From Cladochytrium replicatum (taxonomy: Eukaryota > Chytridiomycota > Chytridiomycetes > Cladochytriales > Cladochytriaceae), in assembly GCA_025526935.1 (NCBI GenBank), contig JAHLKD010000021.1, positions 248,001-312,000 on the forward strand: a stretch of 64,000 nucleotides of DNA, in the 5' to 3' direction. A program made the position numbers and the translations under genes. Below are positions 32,350-44,898 of this stretch, piece by piece. Every line of letters begins with the position of its first letter. The stretch's first letter is position 1. The notes beneath the pieces were generated by a model. The model ran no database searches. It was not told the DNA's origin and saw nothing but the letters and a program-made list of their open reading frames with translations.

Positions 32350-35300
32350 ATGGTCAAGAGCAAGGGCGGTTCCGCATTGCGGCGGCTGAAGGAGTCCACG
32401 AAAAAGGCGGAAATTTCAGAGAAAAGAAATGCTCGCGCGTCGAAGAAGGGTGGCTCGAAGAAAGGTGCCCCAAAAGCCAACCCGGAAACTGTTATCCGCG
32501 ACAACCCATTCGAATACAAGATCACGAAATCAAAGCATGAGGTTGTAAATCGAAACATTAAAGGTCTGAAGGGAAAACCTGGAATCGCGCGCCAGAAAGC
32601 TGAGGAAGTGGTATGTCTTTATGTGAAACCTAGAATATTGCGTAAACACCTTCAATAGCGCAACAAAACTCTGTTCGTGGGACTTCGTCGCGGGAACAAA
32701 GAGGGAGCGCTGGTCGATCGACGAATCGGCGAAAATGACGTGACGACGTCGGTAGAAGAAAAGATGATGGAGAGATTCATGCACGAAAAATCCGTATCAA
32801 ACCTCATGCTGCCTTTTAATCAAAGTCAATGTGTTTAGAGGGGATCAGATCGAAGGGTGGACTTTTCTCTCGAGGAGGATCTCACTCATTTTGGCCAATC
32901 CCTAGCTGACATGGATGATATGGACACACCAATGTTTGAGCCTGTCGAAGAATCGGATGGTATATATAACATCAGAATGTATTCGTTCGATTTTTATCTG
33001 ATAATTAATGGTTGCAGGCATAATTGGAAGACGCACCGTTTCAAAGCTTCACTTCGGTGGTTTTGACGATGAGGAAAGCGTTGGATCTGAAGATGAAATG
33101 CCCGATGTATGAATACCACAACTTCATTTTCCTTGGTTATTTAATATCCTGCCAATTTAGCCAAACCGAAGAAAGTCCAAAAATGAAGTGATGAAAGAGT
33201 TGATTGCAAAGAGCAAGCAGCATAAGGTATGAATGTTCAGCTTCAAATGACAGCGCAAAGAAAATTCCAAATTCGCTATCGTTCAGTACGAAAGACAGAA
33301 AGTGAAAGAAGAAAATGAGGATCTCGCGAGGGAGGTGGATGAGGACCTTTCTTTGATTCGACAGCTCGTCGGAGAGTCCGCGAAACGGTCCGCAGCAGCC
33401 GAAGCGAGCGGAGTCGTTCCACCGACCCGTGCACCGCCGACAACAGACGACGATTTCGATTCCTTGGTCAAGCAACTCCACTCCGAGAGACGAGCGCGCG
33501 CAACAGACCGGATGAAAACTGACGAAGAAGTTGCGATTGTGGAGAGGGAAAGATTGGAAACGCTCGAGGTGAGTTTAAGCTATTGAATAAATGAATCCAG
33601 ATTTCTTAACTATGACACGTATCCAGAAAGAACGGTTGAAGCGGATGAGTAAGACTGCCGATACTGAAGATGATTCGGAAAATAAAGCAGGAGATAAGAG
33701 AAAGCGTATTCCGCAAGGAGACGATCTTGATGATGACTTTACACCGGCTAACGATGATGATGGACATGTATTGCGATACACTGAAGAAGGCGTGTTGATT
33801 GATACAGTCGACTCGACATCTGATTCAGAGGACGTAGATAAAGAAAAGGGTCGTCGGAAGAAACGAAGGAAGAAGGCGGAGCAGACCTTTGTTGTGTCTG
33901 CTCCGACAACCGCAACCGACTTACCGTACACTTTCGAAGCGCCAGAGAACATTAGGCAGTTCAGAAAGATTGTGGAAGGTCGAACTTTGGCCGAGCAAGC
34001 AGTTATTGTTGGACGGATTAGGACGTTGTATCACGTTCGATTACATCCTCAGAATAGCGTCAAACTGCTGGTAAGCTGTGTTAAGGAAATCTCGATTATT
34101 TAACTAAATCACTACTCATAGACACTTATGCGGATTGTTCTTGAGCACATTCTGGATTTAAGCACTACAAATAGCGAAGGAATGAAGTCTATAGAGCCGT
34201 TTCAAAATCATCTCTTCGAGCTTGCCCACCAGTTTCCGGCGGAAATAGGTGTCCTCTTCGGCGCAAAGATCAGATCTATCCAAGAACGGGTTGCTCAAGG
34301 CATGGAGGAAGGATTCATTGAATGTAAGTTCACAACAGGCTTTTGTACATCGACTTGTGGTAACTTCGTATTCTGAAAGCCGTAACTGTTCAGGATCTGG
34401 TTATATTCAAGCTTGCAAGCGACTTGTTTTCGGTTTCGGACTACCGGCATCCTGTCTGCACACCGATGTCGCTCCTGATGGCGAACTTCATAGGAAACGC
34501 GAGAGGCTCCACGGCTGCCAACTTCTCTTCTGGACTCTTGTTGACCTCGTTGCTGATGCAGGTACGATATTGGTAGATTTTTCTTTCAAAAATAGGTTAT
34601 TAACATGAATTTTCAAGAACGTGAAAGACTCGAAACGGGTGGTTCCAGAAGTGATACATTTTCTGCATCGAACTATCCAATACTTTGCTTCTCGCTTCTC
34701 ATGCCATCAAGTCTGCGGCCGGTCGCGCGACGATAGAGCAGATTCCGGCTTTGGATTTGTTGGCGAATTCGGATGAGGAAGATCTGACTTCTGGCTCTCA
34801 ATGGTTAGTTTCCCAAACGCAGAGCGCAAAGACTCTCTCATCCGTGATTCTAGTTTAAATTAATCAAACTTGCGGTTGAGTCGGCCGCTGAATATGCAAA
34901 AGTTTTGGCGGATTCAGTTGCATTCCGTGAAGTTTTCTCAATCTTCCCTGACGCTATTGGGGCGGCAGATGCTTCGGATTTTGGCGAGGCAGCGGGTGCT
35001 GTCCAAAACCTCAGAGAGACTCTTGAGAAACTCACAGCTCGGTGCTTACTCAGCAGACGACCACTGCAACTGCAGAAGCGGAAGGCGGTACCAATCGCAA
35101 CTTACATGCCCAAGTTTAACGAGAAGTAAGTTGTCGTGAAACACGAACTGGAAACCGTTTAATTGTCAACTCTTTTGTTTTCAGGTACTCCATAGATAAA
35201 AGGGAAAAGAGGGCGCAAGATCAGAAACTCCGCGCCGAGTACAAGAAGGAGCACAAGGGAGCTGTGCGTGAGTTACGCAAGGACGCTGCATTCAGGGCTC

Positions 35301-35431
35301 GACAGACAATATCACAGAGGATGCAGAAGGATGCAGCCTACAAAGCGCGGTTGAACCAGAAGTTTGGTCAGCTTGGGAATGAAGCGGGAGAGACAAAAGA
35401 CGAGAAACAGAAATCTAAGAAGAAGTGGTAA
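32350..35431 (+). CDS. NOP14: Nop14, 40S ribosome-assembly factor
   Basis: Nop14 is a nucleolar component of the 90S/SSU processome required for 18S rRNA maturation. The N-terminus MVKSKGGSALRRLKES and DNPFEYKITKSKHEV are characteristic of the family. The acidic/basic middle (EDLTHFGQSLADMDD, GRRTVSKLHFGGFDD, RKSKNEVMKELIAKSKQHK) matches family landmarks in order. The C-terminal exons carry helical repeats and a Lys-rich nuclear tail ending KKSKKKW at 35431. About ten short introns interrupt the gene (for example 32611-32657 and 32790-32837), and all those I traced keep the frame. The next gene starts 53 bp after the stop, so the intergenic space is very tight. Confidence 0.92.
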
Positions 35432-35484
35432 TAGTGTGAGATGAATAGCACGAGTTCCCACGATAAGTGGTCACGTGAGCAAGG

Positions 35485-36060
35485 ATGCTTCGCTCTTTTC
35501 CTTTTGCGGTCGGACTGCCGGGACTTTTGCGAAATGCTCACCATCCTTGCACATCCAGCGGAGTCACCCGACGCCTTTTCTTGGCAACAGTACCACACTC
35601 AGCGCCAGCACTCCGCTCCCTGCTTCCCACTCCCCACACCGTCGCACAACCGCGAACGTTTGCGACTCTCAACCAAGTGATCCGCGGCATCCGAAAGCCG
35701 CGCCTAAAGCAATCCGCATCCCCCGCCCTCCTCGGCTCCCCACAACGACGCGGCGTAACTCTGAAGGTCTTCAACGTCAAGCCGAAGAAGCCCAACTCTG
35801 CCCAGCGCAAAGTGTGCAGGGTGCGACTGACGTCCGGGAAGGTCGTGCAGGCTTATATTCCGGGCGAGGGACACAACGTGCAGGAGCACTCTGTTGTTTT
35901 GGTTCGTGGAGGTCGTGTGCCTGATTGTCCCGGTGTGCGATACAAGGTTGTACGAGGAGCGTTGGATTGTCAGGGTGTCGTGACGAGGAAGAAGGGACGT
36001 TCAAAGTACGGTGCGAAGAGGCCAAAGGCTGGCGCACCAGAGACTGGGAAAAAGAAATAG
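35485..36060 (+). CDS. Mitochondrial ribosomal protein uS12m
   Basis: Single-exon gene of 191 residues. Residues 1-60 are a mitochondrial targeting sequence (basic, Ser/Leu-rich, ending near ATLNQ). The mature part is a complete S12: [15 protein letters not shown], then [20 protein letters not shown], the decoding-centre loop [34 protein letters not shown] and a basic tail [13 protein letters not shown]. uS12 lines the decoding site of the small subunit. The PN(S)AQRK and PGEGHN loops are intact, so the protein should be functional. Confidence 0.95.
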   Translation: MLRSFPFAVGLPGLLRNAHHPCTSSGVTRRLFLATVPHSAPALRSLLPTPHTVAQPRTFATLNQVIRGIRKPRLKQSASPALLGSPQRRGVTLKVFNVKPKKPNSAQRKVCRVRLTSGKVVQAYIPGEGHNVQEHSVVLVRGGRVPDCPGVRYKVVRGALDCQGVVTRKKGRSKYGAKRPKAGAPETGKKK

Positions 36061-36298
36061 ATTGGCGTGGTAGTATTTAAGTTGGCAAAATGGATTGCTT
36101 TTTTTGATCTCCCAATCATATAGTCTTGTCTTTCCCTTGTACATAGCTACAAAATCCACTGGACCCCTCGCCATGAGGATCACGCAGCAAGTGGGTAGAG
36201 AGTGCAACGCAGTACAAAACATATGTTGAGCACTTCTTCTGTCCAAGACCTCTAGTGTTCACCAGGAAAGTCACAGTGATAATAAACACATTGCTTCG

Positions 36299-39200
36299 TT
36301 GTCCAGCGACCGTCAGGAGAATCAGAGTGAAAACAAACATGAGATATTAGGGAAACATACGAGACAGGTCAGCCAGGAGATTGCGAAACGGAACCAAGCT
36401 CTTCAGGAGCATGTCGAAGGTCAGAAACGTTCCGCCGCTCCTGCCGCAGGAAAGGACAATTCTCCAAAGGTAAACCTGCTTTTGAAATATTTGTGACGTC
36501 CATCTCAACTTTTGGTCAAGCGGCAACTTCAACAGCGTCACAAACTCCGCAGCGGGGAAGTGATTAGCCGTGTTACCAGTATCCGACATGACAGGGTCAC
36601 CGAAAAAGATTTCAAACTAGCTCTTGGTTATGCCAAAGATTTCGAAGTAAAGAGCAGGCTCGAATAAATGCGTTATGAGATGTTGTTCATATTCCTGTCT
36701 TTGCTAGACGGCAATCAAGGAAGCAGTGCGACAGTACGAGTACGATCAGAAACGAGAACAGAAGCGCAGAAGGCAGCTTGACGATCGTTGGGAATCGATG
36801 CGGGACCAGAACGACCCTGCTGCACCGACCGCCGAATACATGAAGCAGGTCCATGATGATCGTGTGTTGATGGACCAGATGGTGCGGAAACGGCTACGCA
36901 ACCTCGTTGAATCCGTTCGTTCCAACTTTGAGGTCAAACTGGGGTTTGTTTTCACGGTACGCAACGGGCTGTTGGAGAGAATGAAAAAGGAGGAAGAAGC
37001 AGAGGATGCAGATGAAGAGCGGAGCAGGCTTGCTTCATTAGATGCGGTCATTCAGCGGGTGAGCGGATGAATGATTTCGTTTCAAATGGGAAATGCTTAT
37101 ATTTGTAGAGTTTGGCTGTTTTGAAAGATGGGCAGGATATGACCTGGCTCACCCAAGGGGACGAAGGCGATGGGAGCGATTCGGACTCTTATCAAGAATC
37201 GCTTGACCAGCAACATACAAGGAGCCTCTCACTTGGCGAAGATGGAAACACTCGAAAAGTTCAGCAACGAGCCCATTTGGAGGTTTGAATATTGTCAGAT
37301 TTTCGAAAAAAAGACTTCTAACTGATTTTGATAAATTCAGAATGTAGAGGAATCCATTCAAGTCTCCACTCGGTGTGTTGCCAAACCTACAACTGACGCG
37401 CAGAAAACAAATAACGCCGATAACCCGGAGGCAGCTCCAACAGCTCCTGAACTTGACTCCGAGTCCTTCTCGAGTCAGAAGTCATTAAATGATGAACAAA
37501 AGTCATCAGAAGACAACCTTATAACTGATGAATCGGATGTTCATGGATCGCATAATGAAGTTTTGGATACGAGAGAGATGCTCAGCCAATTGACAATGGA
37601 AACTTCTTCATCTGAAAACGATGATAACCTACCGTCGAATTCACAACAAGTTCAATCCATTGATGTTCACAAAGATATCAATGATCAGTCAAGCACACCA
37701 AGTGATGACCAACAAAGACACATTGGAGGCCGTTTGCAATCCCCTTCATCAACCTTAGATAAGCGACCTCTCTCTCTAAGCAACCATGTGCACTTTTCAG
37801 ACAGTCACAAACGACATCAGTCACTGAAGCGTCCGGAAGAGACAGAGCAGTCTGAATCTCAAACTTCGTCGATCCCATCCAGTGAACCTCAACCAACTAG
37901 CGAGTATGAAGGCACGTCCGAGGTAGAGAGTAGGAAGCTGCAGCTTCCTGGACCTCGCGAATACAAACCTTTGTCAAGAACGCCGACTGAGACATCTCAC
38001 AAGCTGAAGCGCAGCAAAACGGTTACCGCGACCGCAAAACGTCAGGATTGGTCTTCTGTGACAGCTGGAATCAGAAGTAAGAGAGCGATGAGCACGTCAA
38101 TCTCCACTTCAAGCCTATCCTTTGCCAAAACAATCTTCAGCTCATTGAACTCAGTTTACCAAAGTCAGTCGGGAAGCCGTGATTCGCTTTTTACGACCAA
38201 CAGCGTTGAGCCTCAGCCTGAAAAGGAGCAGGAAGAAACGGACACAGTCGGAGATCAGCAAAACTTGAAACAAACGAAATTAACAGAATCTATACTAAGG
38301 AAGACGTCTCTGAGCTTCAAGAAGGTACCCATTCCTCTGCATTCTTGAACGTGCTGATTGTTTTGAATTTTTTGGGCAGAACCAAGTCAGTAACCTCACC
38401 AATAATGACAGCATTTCTCGTCGCTCCACGCTCCAAAAAACCTCAAAAGATCGGCTAGCAGCTCCATATTCCTTCACCAGCCTCGTCAGCACGACAAACA
38501 CCACAGGCAGCGATTACGAGACAAAGTTGCATGACTTGGTCGTGGGTGAACTGCTTTCGTTGATGGAGGAGCACAAACTGATGCGAGCTTCGGAAGTTCT
38601 GAGTCATGTTCGGAGGTCGAAAGATCTAACGCTGCGCAAGATCTTTGCAAAGCTGGCGCGATCGCGGTCAGGCACGCCGTTTTCTGCGAGCGCACCAAAT
38701 TTGTCACAACTTTTTGCTTCGGGTGATATGACTTTGAGGAAGAAATCCAGTGTTGTAATGTTGAACAATGGAGCTGGGGTTTCGTCCCCGAAGGAAGCTT
38801 CAATTGAGCCACAATGTTTGGATGATTATGTGGACAAGGATTCGATGAGTCGTGTGCCGCCAGTCGTGGTGGAATGTTGCGAAGCACTTTTGAGAAACGG
38901 TAACTGAGCTGTCGGATTGAGAGCGCATTGCTAAATTTGAACAAGGGGTCGAATTGCAAGGACTATTCCGAGTCCCAGGGAATGTTAAACGTGTTTCGGA
39001 GCTGAAAGAAAAACTTGCTAGCGGCCAACCGGATGTCATCGCAATGCATCCACATCCGCACGATTTAGCAACACTGCTCAAAGGCTTTTTTCGTGATCTC
39101 CGTGACTCGTTGATTCCGTTCAAGCTGTTTAAAGTGTTCATGAAAACTGCGGGTGAGAGCTATTCTTGTGCCCAGTATGATCACTTCTGATTGCTCATCA

Positions 39201-39517
39201 TTGTGAAAGAATCACCGGACAGTGAGGTGAAGTTTCAAGGGTACAGATTGCTGGTGATGCTTCTCCCACGGACACATGCAGCGACCTTGCAATATTTTCT
39301 ATCATTTCTTCAGGAAGTGGCTGCAAAGAAGGACGCTAATGGGATGGATACACGAAATATTGCGACGATCATTGGACCGAATATTCTGCGACCGAAACCA
39401 AGACCGAAAGCGCGGGTGATACACATGATGCATGAGCGAGTAACAGAGGTGGTGCAAGTGATGATCGAGAGGCAAGATGAGATGTGGCAGGTAACAAAGT
39501 CTCTACAAAGGAAATGA
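36299..39517 (+). CDS. RhoGAP-domain protein with long disordered middle
   Basis: Multi-exon gene. The 5' end is uncertain: the frame is open from 36299 but the initiator probably lies in an upstream exon. The N-terminal third is helical and charged (KRNQALQEHVEGQK; AIKEAVRQYEYDQKREQKRR; MVRKRLRNLVESVRSNFEVK), compatible with coiled coils. The middle (37300-38340) is Ser/Thr/Gln-rich and probably disordered. The C-terminal third is a RhoGAP domain: RVPPVVVECCEALLRN, then across an intron the arginine-finger motif GLFRVPGNVKRV, the helices LATLLKGFFRDLRDSLIPF and LPRTHAATLQYFLSFLQEV, and NIATIIGPNILRPKP, which is the conserved NLA-x-x-x-GPNLL motif. The catalytic Arg is in FRVPG near 38970. 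It should switch off a Rho/Cdc42-type GTPase. Ends with TGA at 39515-39517. Confidence 0.85.
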
Positions 39518-40264
39518 ATCCAAGTTTGACGATAATAACGCTCAAGCTACCGGACACGATACAGCAGCGACTTGATGGAGGATCGGGGCAATCTCAGAAG
39601 CGGACAACATGGCTGCGACAGGGATCTTTCTAAATTTGATGAGTGCGATCCCAATTGTAAATTTGTCAGGCTTGCTATTTTTGATCACTTTCCGTCACGT
39701 GTCATTCGTCCCCGCCGCCCAACATCAGGTAGAAACAGACGTCCATCCATCCATCCACCATCCATCCATCGTCCGTTCGTAACAATTCGATGCCCTCGCC
39801 GTTCTTCCTGAGCCGAATTCCATCCGAATGGAGCCCAAAATGTGGAAATCCGACGTTGCCGGTCTCCCGTGATGGAGAACATGAGTGGGTCTGACATTTA
39901 TCGCCATCGCCAGAGCCATTCGCTATCACCGTCGTCGATACCGCCTTGCAACTCTTCTTCATCGTTCTGCTTGGTAAGGATGTCGTATCGGCCCCGCTCT
40001 GCAACTACCGTTGCAGTTCCATCGACCGACGCCTCAAGCTGCCTCATGACTCATTCACTCATGTTCCCATTTACGTGGATGACACTCATGTGGGCAGTCC
40101 CCCTTCCCCGGGGATACACGTCATCATTGGTTCTCCACTGGCTCTTGGATTCGATTTGGCTTAGACGGGGCATCGTTACATTTCTTTGTGTCTCTGTTTT
40201 CACACAGCATCAACTTACTTCCAAATTTTGTTTTACTCAGCTTTATCCCAGCAACCTCGACAAC
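39518..40264. other. Promoter/5' region of uS8, includes CCAT repeat
   Basis: A 747-bp gap. It contains a (CCAT)n-like tract at about 39743-39770 and short frames on both strands without recognisable domains. It presumably includes the uS8 promoter and a long untranslated leader. Confidence 0.45.
39743..39770 (+). repeat. CCAT-type microsatellite
   Basis: Imperfect tandem CCAT tetramers interrupted by one CCA. No coding role visible. Confidence 0.9.
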
Positions 40265-40774
40265 ATGGTCCGCATCTCCGTCCTCGTACGTTTTCGATCC
40301 GTAACTATTCGGCAGCAATTGGAGCTGATATTCAATTTTACTAGAATGACTGCTTGAAGAACATGGTTAACGCCGAGAAGAAGGGCAAGCGCCAGGTGCT
40401 CATCCGGCCCTCGTCGAAGGTCATCGTCAAGTTCTTAACCGTCATGCAGCGCCACGGTTACATTGGTGAATTCGAGATCATTGACGACCATCGCAGCGGG
40501 AAGATCGTTGTCCAGCTCAACGGCCGTCTCAACAAGTGCGGTGTCATCTCCCCCCGCTTCAACGTCAGGCTCAACGACATCGAGAAGTGGATCACAAACC
40601 TCCTTCCCTCGCGTCAGTTCGGTTACATTGTCTTGGTATGTCTCGAATGTTCATCATCTTCAGCAGCTCGTTTATTTATCTCATTTTGTTTAGACCACTT
40701 CTGCTGGTATCATGGACCATGAGGAGGCCAGGAGGAAGAAGACCGGAGGCAAGATCCTCGGTTTCTTCTACTGA
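40265..40774 (+). CDS. RPS22: Cytosolic ribosomal protein uS8 (RPS22 / S15a)
   Basis: Three exons: a 21-nt first exon (MVRISVL), an exon from about 40345, and a short last exon. The translation contains [56 protein letters not shown] and the C-terminal [20 protein letters not shown], with GGKILGFFY at the end. These are the invariant parts of eukaryotic uS8. The protein binds the central domain of 18S rRNA in the small subunit. Introns (40286-40344 and 40635-40693, about 59 nt each) carry normal GT-AG ends. The tiny first exon with the ATG is typical for fungal ribosomal protein genes. Confidence 0.96.
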
Positions 40775-41481
40775 TCGGCTTTAACGCACAACATTCGATT
40801 TACAACACATTGTAAATGTCGTGCCATTAGATGCACATTCATTTAAAAATGATACATTATTGCTTCACACCCCAAAGAATATCGAATTACACAACATTTT
40901 GCTTGCAGCATTTTGATGATCAACAAAATCGACAAGTCTTTGTAGATATAGGAGGTGGAGAAATTGGTTGCAAAGCATGGTGAGCGGCAATTGTCAAAAC
41001 TGGCCAAGGAGTTCGAAGGCCGAACCGACAGCTTTCTTAAGAGAACATGGACGCAGATGAAAGAAAAGGCAGTTGCACAGTTTACCTCCGATTGAACGTC
41101 GAAGAAAATTCCAATGCTGCATTGTCATCGTCATTGTCTTCAACTCTGGCCGCAATTTCTCAATCAACCTCCGTGACCAGCTCTGCGAGCCATTCTCCGC
41201 TTATCTCGCCAGCTAACGTTGGTGTTGAACAAAGCATTGTTCAAAGAAATGAAGAGAGTACCACCTCTCCGCTCGCCGCACTCCTCTGGTTGTTCCAGAA
41301 CAGTATCGCGTTAACAGAAAAGGAAAGGGTTGAGAAGCTCCCAAGAAAATAGTATTGCAGATACTTCACGCTGACCAGAAGGCTGCATATTGCCAAATTA
41401 TGTGAATACAAATCGCCCATCAAAGAAAACAGAAACCCAGCATCATGGAGAAACAGATTTCGAAAGGAACGACAGAACCCA
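40775..41481. other. Intergenic, possible unplaced exon
   Basis: AT-rich region after uS8. Around 40951-41095 a plus-strand frame reads EVEKLVAKHGERQLSKLAKE and is helix-like, and a 101-codon Ser-rich frame starts at the ATG at 41047. Neither connects to a start or splice site convincingly. Could be a small unresolved gene. Confidence 0.3.
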
Positions 41482-43759
41482 TTACGCATACATTCCACCA
41501 AACTGGATGGCCGGGTAAGTCTCCGCGATCTTCTGGTAGAGTTCTGGCTTCGTTCTCGACAGAGCGACGGGGTCCTCAGCTCTGTTCCACAGTTCAGCTC
41601 TGGCGGGAAGGATGATAACAAAGTACTTACAAGCACACAAATGTTGCGGTAACACCGGAATCAATAACACCACTGAGAAGTCCGAATTCCGCAAGACCAA
41701 TGAGCACTGCCCCGACGACCATAATAATGACACGCGCAGTTGCTGCGTCTCCTGTGACTCCGTCTGATAGATAGCGCATAAGATGCTGTCCCAAAAAATT
41801 GATTTCGAGTCGTTACTTACTTGCACTGTTGGCAGCGTTGATGTACACATAGCCAAGCACACCAGACAAGAAACCGCAAGAAAACCCACCAACAGACAAC
41901 ACGTTCGAAATTAAGCTGTCGTTACTTTTGAACGTAAAGGGTCAGCTTTGTCAGAAGGCCAAACTCGACGGCAGCATACATAATTGCATCGATGCCATGA
42001 GACTTCACCAATCGCCAGGTGTCCTTAGCAGCTCCGCAGAAATCTTTGCCTGTTAATGACAAATGAGATTATGACGAGACAGCACCGATTACTATAACGA
42101 ACCATAAATTGCAACTTGAGCGTATGCGTATGTCTATCACCAGAGTTAAATTCTTGAAGCTAGATCGTGTCATCGCACTGGAAACTTACGTTGAAATACT
42201 CGATTAAAGCTAATGAAGGAAAAGTAAACGTTAGTGAAATTGAATGACAAAATATCTCCGAAAACGTACATTCGATCCAGCTCAAGCAACACTCAACGCA
42301 TACAGCACAAATTGCACCACAGCTAAAAGAGAGAAACATTTTAGAAGGTTGCCCAACAGAGCCATAAGGAGCATACAAGTTTCCTTCCGCAGCATCATTG
42401 CTTGCGGCAGATCGCAAGAGGGACCGAATGGTCTAAAACAACGAATAAGTATCCAACATTTCTTTTTTGATTTTGAACAAATATACTCGAATGAGTGCAA
42501 TGATCAAGCTCCCAAAGCAAATTGAGCCGAAGCTGGTGGTAAGTGCCCTTTTGGCGGCGGCAAGAGTAGGGTTGCTAACTGGCACAGTGACGTCGCCACC
42601 AGCAGCGCTCGTTCCCAAGAAGTAGTATGTCGCAAACAAGCCGCACACAGTGACGTGGATGGTGTTGTAGATGACCTGAGTTGTCCAGTAGAGCGAAAAA
42701 AGCATGTACACGACAATTATGTAGGTCTCATAGGACACTGTCACTCGTCCTCGAGAGTCGGTTTTGGGCTGGTATCGCTGCACGATACCGATAAGAGAAA
42801 GGATCCACACAGCGTTAAACGCGGCAGAGACGATGAGTCCGAGGAGTCCAGCTAAAAGAGTGGCAGGATATTTGTTGGTAATGCCACAAACAGTCTTGAG
42901 CATGACCTGAAATAGAAATTACGGTTTGTGTAACAACTGATAGACCGCAGGACAACATACTTTTGCAAAAGGGATCCGGCTCCTCATTGCGAAATACGAC
43001 AGAGCATATAGAATGGCAAAAATCCCTATAATGACGCCTGCTACGTAAACCTTTTGCCAAATGTAGAACGCGGCTAACGCAAGCGTGATAATAATGGACA
43101 AAAAGTACGTGAAGGTAATCATTTTCCCAGTAAATCTAAATGCCAAGTAAGCCTGTGTCATTTGAAATATGGGGACACTTACCGCTGTATCAGTAAATAA
43201 TAAACGATACTAAAAATCGCGGACACCCCAACAGCAATTCCGATCGAGATCCCGATCTCTTGTGCACTGAACGAGATAGTGCCGGAGGTTGTGGGAGGCG
43301 GCTTTTGTAGTATTGGGATAATGGTAGAAAGCCCGAGGTAGAAAATGAACGCGATTGCCCCCAGATGGACTACGAAAAGAATCGTGGCCCAGATGTCTTT
43401 AAACTTCGGGCTCTGTAATACGGTTTCAGCTTGAATATCAACAAACGGTCCTGATTTTCGGTTTCTTTCACCTTGTTGATCTTCTGTGCGCCGGAGCTCT
43501 GGACATCTGGAGGAGGTGGTGGGTAGTACTGCTGTTGCTGAGGTGCATATGGCGGTGCAGCGTACGGCTGGGCATACGGATCTGGAGGAGCGTAACCCTG
43601 TGGCTGCTGTGGGTAATAAGGCTGCTGGGGCGGAGCGTAAGCTTGGTACTGCTGCTGTTGCTGCTGGGCGTGGCCTGTTCAAATTGGAGTATGAGCAACT
43701 AGCAGATGGAATGGTTCAGATGTAAAATGCGTACCCTTTCCGTCACCGTAGTACGCCAT
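41482..43759 (-). CDS. PNS1: Choline-transporter-like membrane protein (PNS1 family)
   Basis: Multi-exon gene on the minus strand. The N-terminus (MAYYGDGKG, intron, then HAQQQQQQYQAYAPPQQPYY) is Gln/Pro/Tyr-rich, as in fungal Pns1. After an intron (about 43411-43469) membrane helices begin with SPKFKDIWATILFVVHLGAI. At least nine hydrophobic segments follow, including EIGISIGIAVGVSAIFSIVY, MITFTYFLSIIITLALAAFY, ATLLAGLLGLIVSAAFNAVW and VTVCGLFATYYFL. The CTL signature region is present as YAYAQVAIYG with GKDFCGAAKDTWRLVKSHGI, and the tail reads RTKPELYQKIAETYP followed by AIQFGGMYA. The CTL/SLC44 family is described as choline transporters in animals, while the yeast Pns1 substrate is not established. 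The gene looks intact. Confidence 0.9.
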
Positions 43760-44898
43760 GTCTCGTTCTCCTTGGCAAATACGTGCCGGTCAAATAATTT
43801 GGATGGAAGGTCCCACGGAATGTGGCGCACGTTGTCTTGCAGCGACAAAGTTTTTAAGCCGAAGATCAACAAATGATCATGTTCAATTGAGTCAGTCTTG
43901 CATTCCTTGCCGTCCCTCTTAAATCAATCATTCTGTGATGATTTGAATGTGGGAGAATCATCAGCATGAGAATTTTAACTGAATCCGATAAATGGTGCAA
44001 AATGTGAGTTAAACAAGATCTTTTTCATGTGGAAAGATTCATCGGAAAGCGCAAGCGGCGACACGAACGTATTCTAGATGTTTTCCTTTCAGTTATGCGG
44101 AACATTTCGAAAAGCTCAAGATTCGCATCCCTTGACGAGATGTTGGAAGCTGGATTTACGATGCGATTGAAATGTTCCGACAGTTGCGTTAACGTATTGC
44201 AAGACCTGTGGAGCCTTCACAACAGATTAAAAAGTGCCGTGTCGATTTGTGTGGAAATCGAGCAAGTAGAAACTGGAGTTCAATGTCCAAAATCCCGAAA
44301 CAACAACGATGTGGTTCAGACAGAATGTTCCCACCAACGTTTGAAGAGGAATCTTGGAACACCAACCATGTTCGCTGTTGGTGGACCACCAGGAGATGGA
44401 TTTCGTCAGAAAAGAAGTTGGCTTGGTGTTTTGCCTTTGAAAGTGCTGACATATTCAACCTACGATGAAACTCGTCAGAAGAAGAACAGTAACTGGAGTC
44501 AATTCGTGCTATATTGAATTTTGTAGCTCAGAGACGATTCTATAGAGTAGCCAATGCTACGCTTCTGCAGCTTTCTGTTTGTGCACGACTTTGAACTACA
44601 TAAATTTCGATCAGCAGCGGTGTCACCACTTCCAATAAATCCGGTTGACATTTCAAGAATGGCCTCTATTTTTAGCTTCTGCTTCCACAGTAACAGCCTA
44701 AAGAAGATCATTGGTAGGAGATTTGACTGAAGAGGGCAGAAAAAAATACAAAAGCTGATTCCAGATCATCAGTATCCCATCTGCAATTGCATCAAAAGAT
44801 TGAACAGTAAATGTGCGATTGTGTCGATTGGGCCAGGAAGACACCAATGTCTTCGTTGCGCAGATTAGTCAGAAATCAAACACAATCTTAACTATTCC
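43760..44898. other. Intergenic with one unassigned open frame (44029-44517, +)
   Basis: The first part is the PNS1 promoter. A 162-codon plus-strand frame (about 44029-44517) has no ATG at its beginning (it follows a TAA by a few codons) and contains helical pieces such as FIGKRKRRHERILDVFLSVM. It could be an exon, but I could not find partner exons or a family. The remainder shows nothing recognisable. Confidence 0.3.

Noticed and set aside
39743-39770. CCAT tetramers as a CRISPR-like or regulatory array
   Set aside because: Simple microsatellite without spacers; CRISPR is not expected in a nuclear fungal genome.
40286-40344. snoRNA inside the uS8 intron, as known for some fungal ribosomal protein genes
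   Set aside because: The intron is only about 59 nt and leaves no room for a snoRNA.
41241-41636. 131-codon minus-strand frame overlapping the 3' end of the PNS1 gene
   Set aside because: It is in a different frame from the PNS1 tail, which has clear family motifs, and shows no domain.
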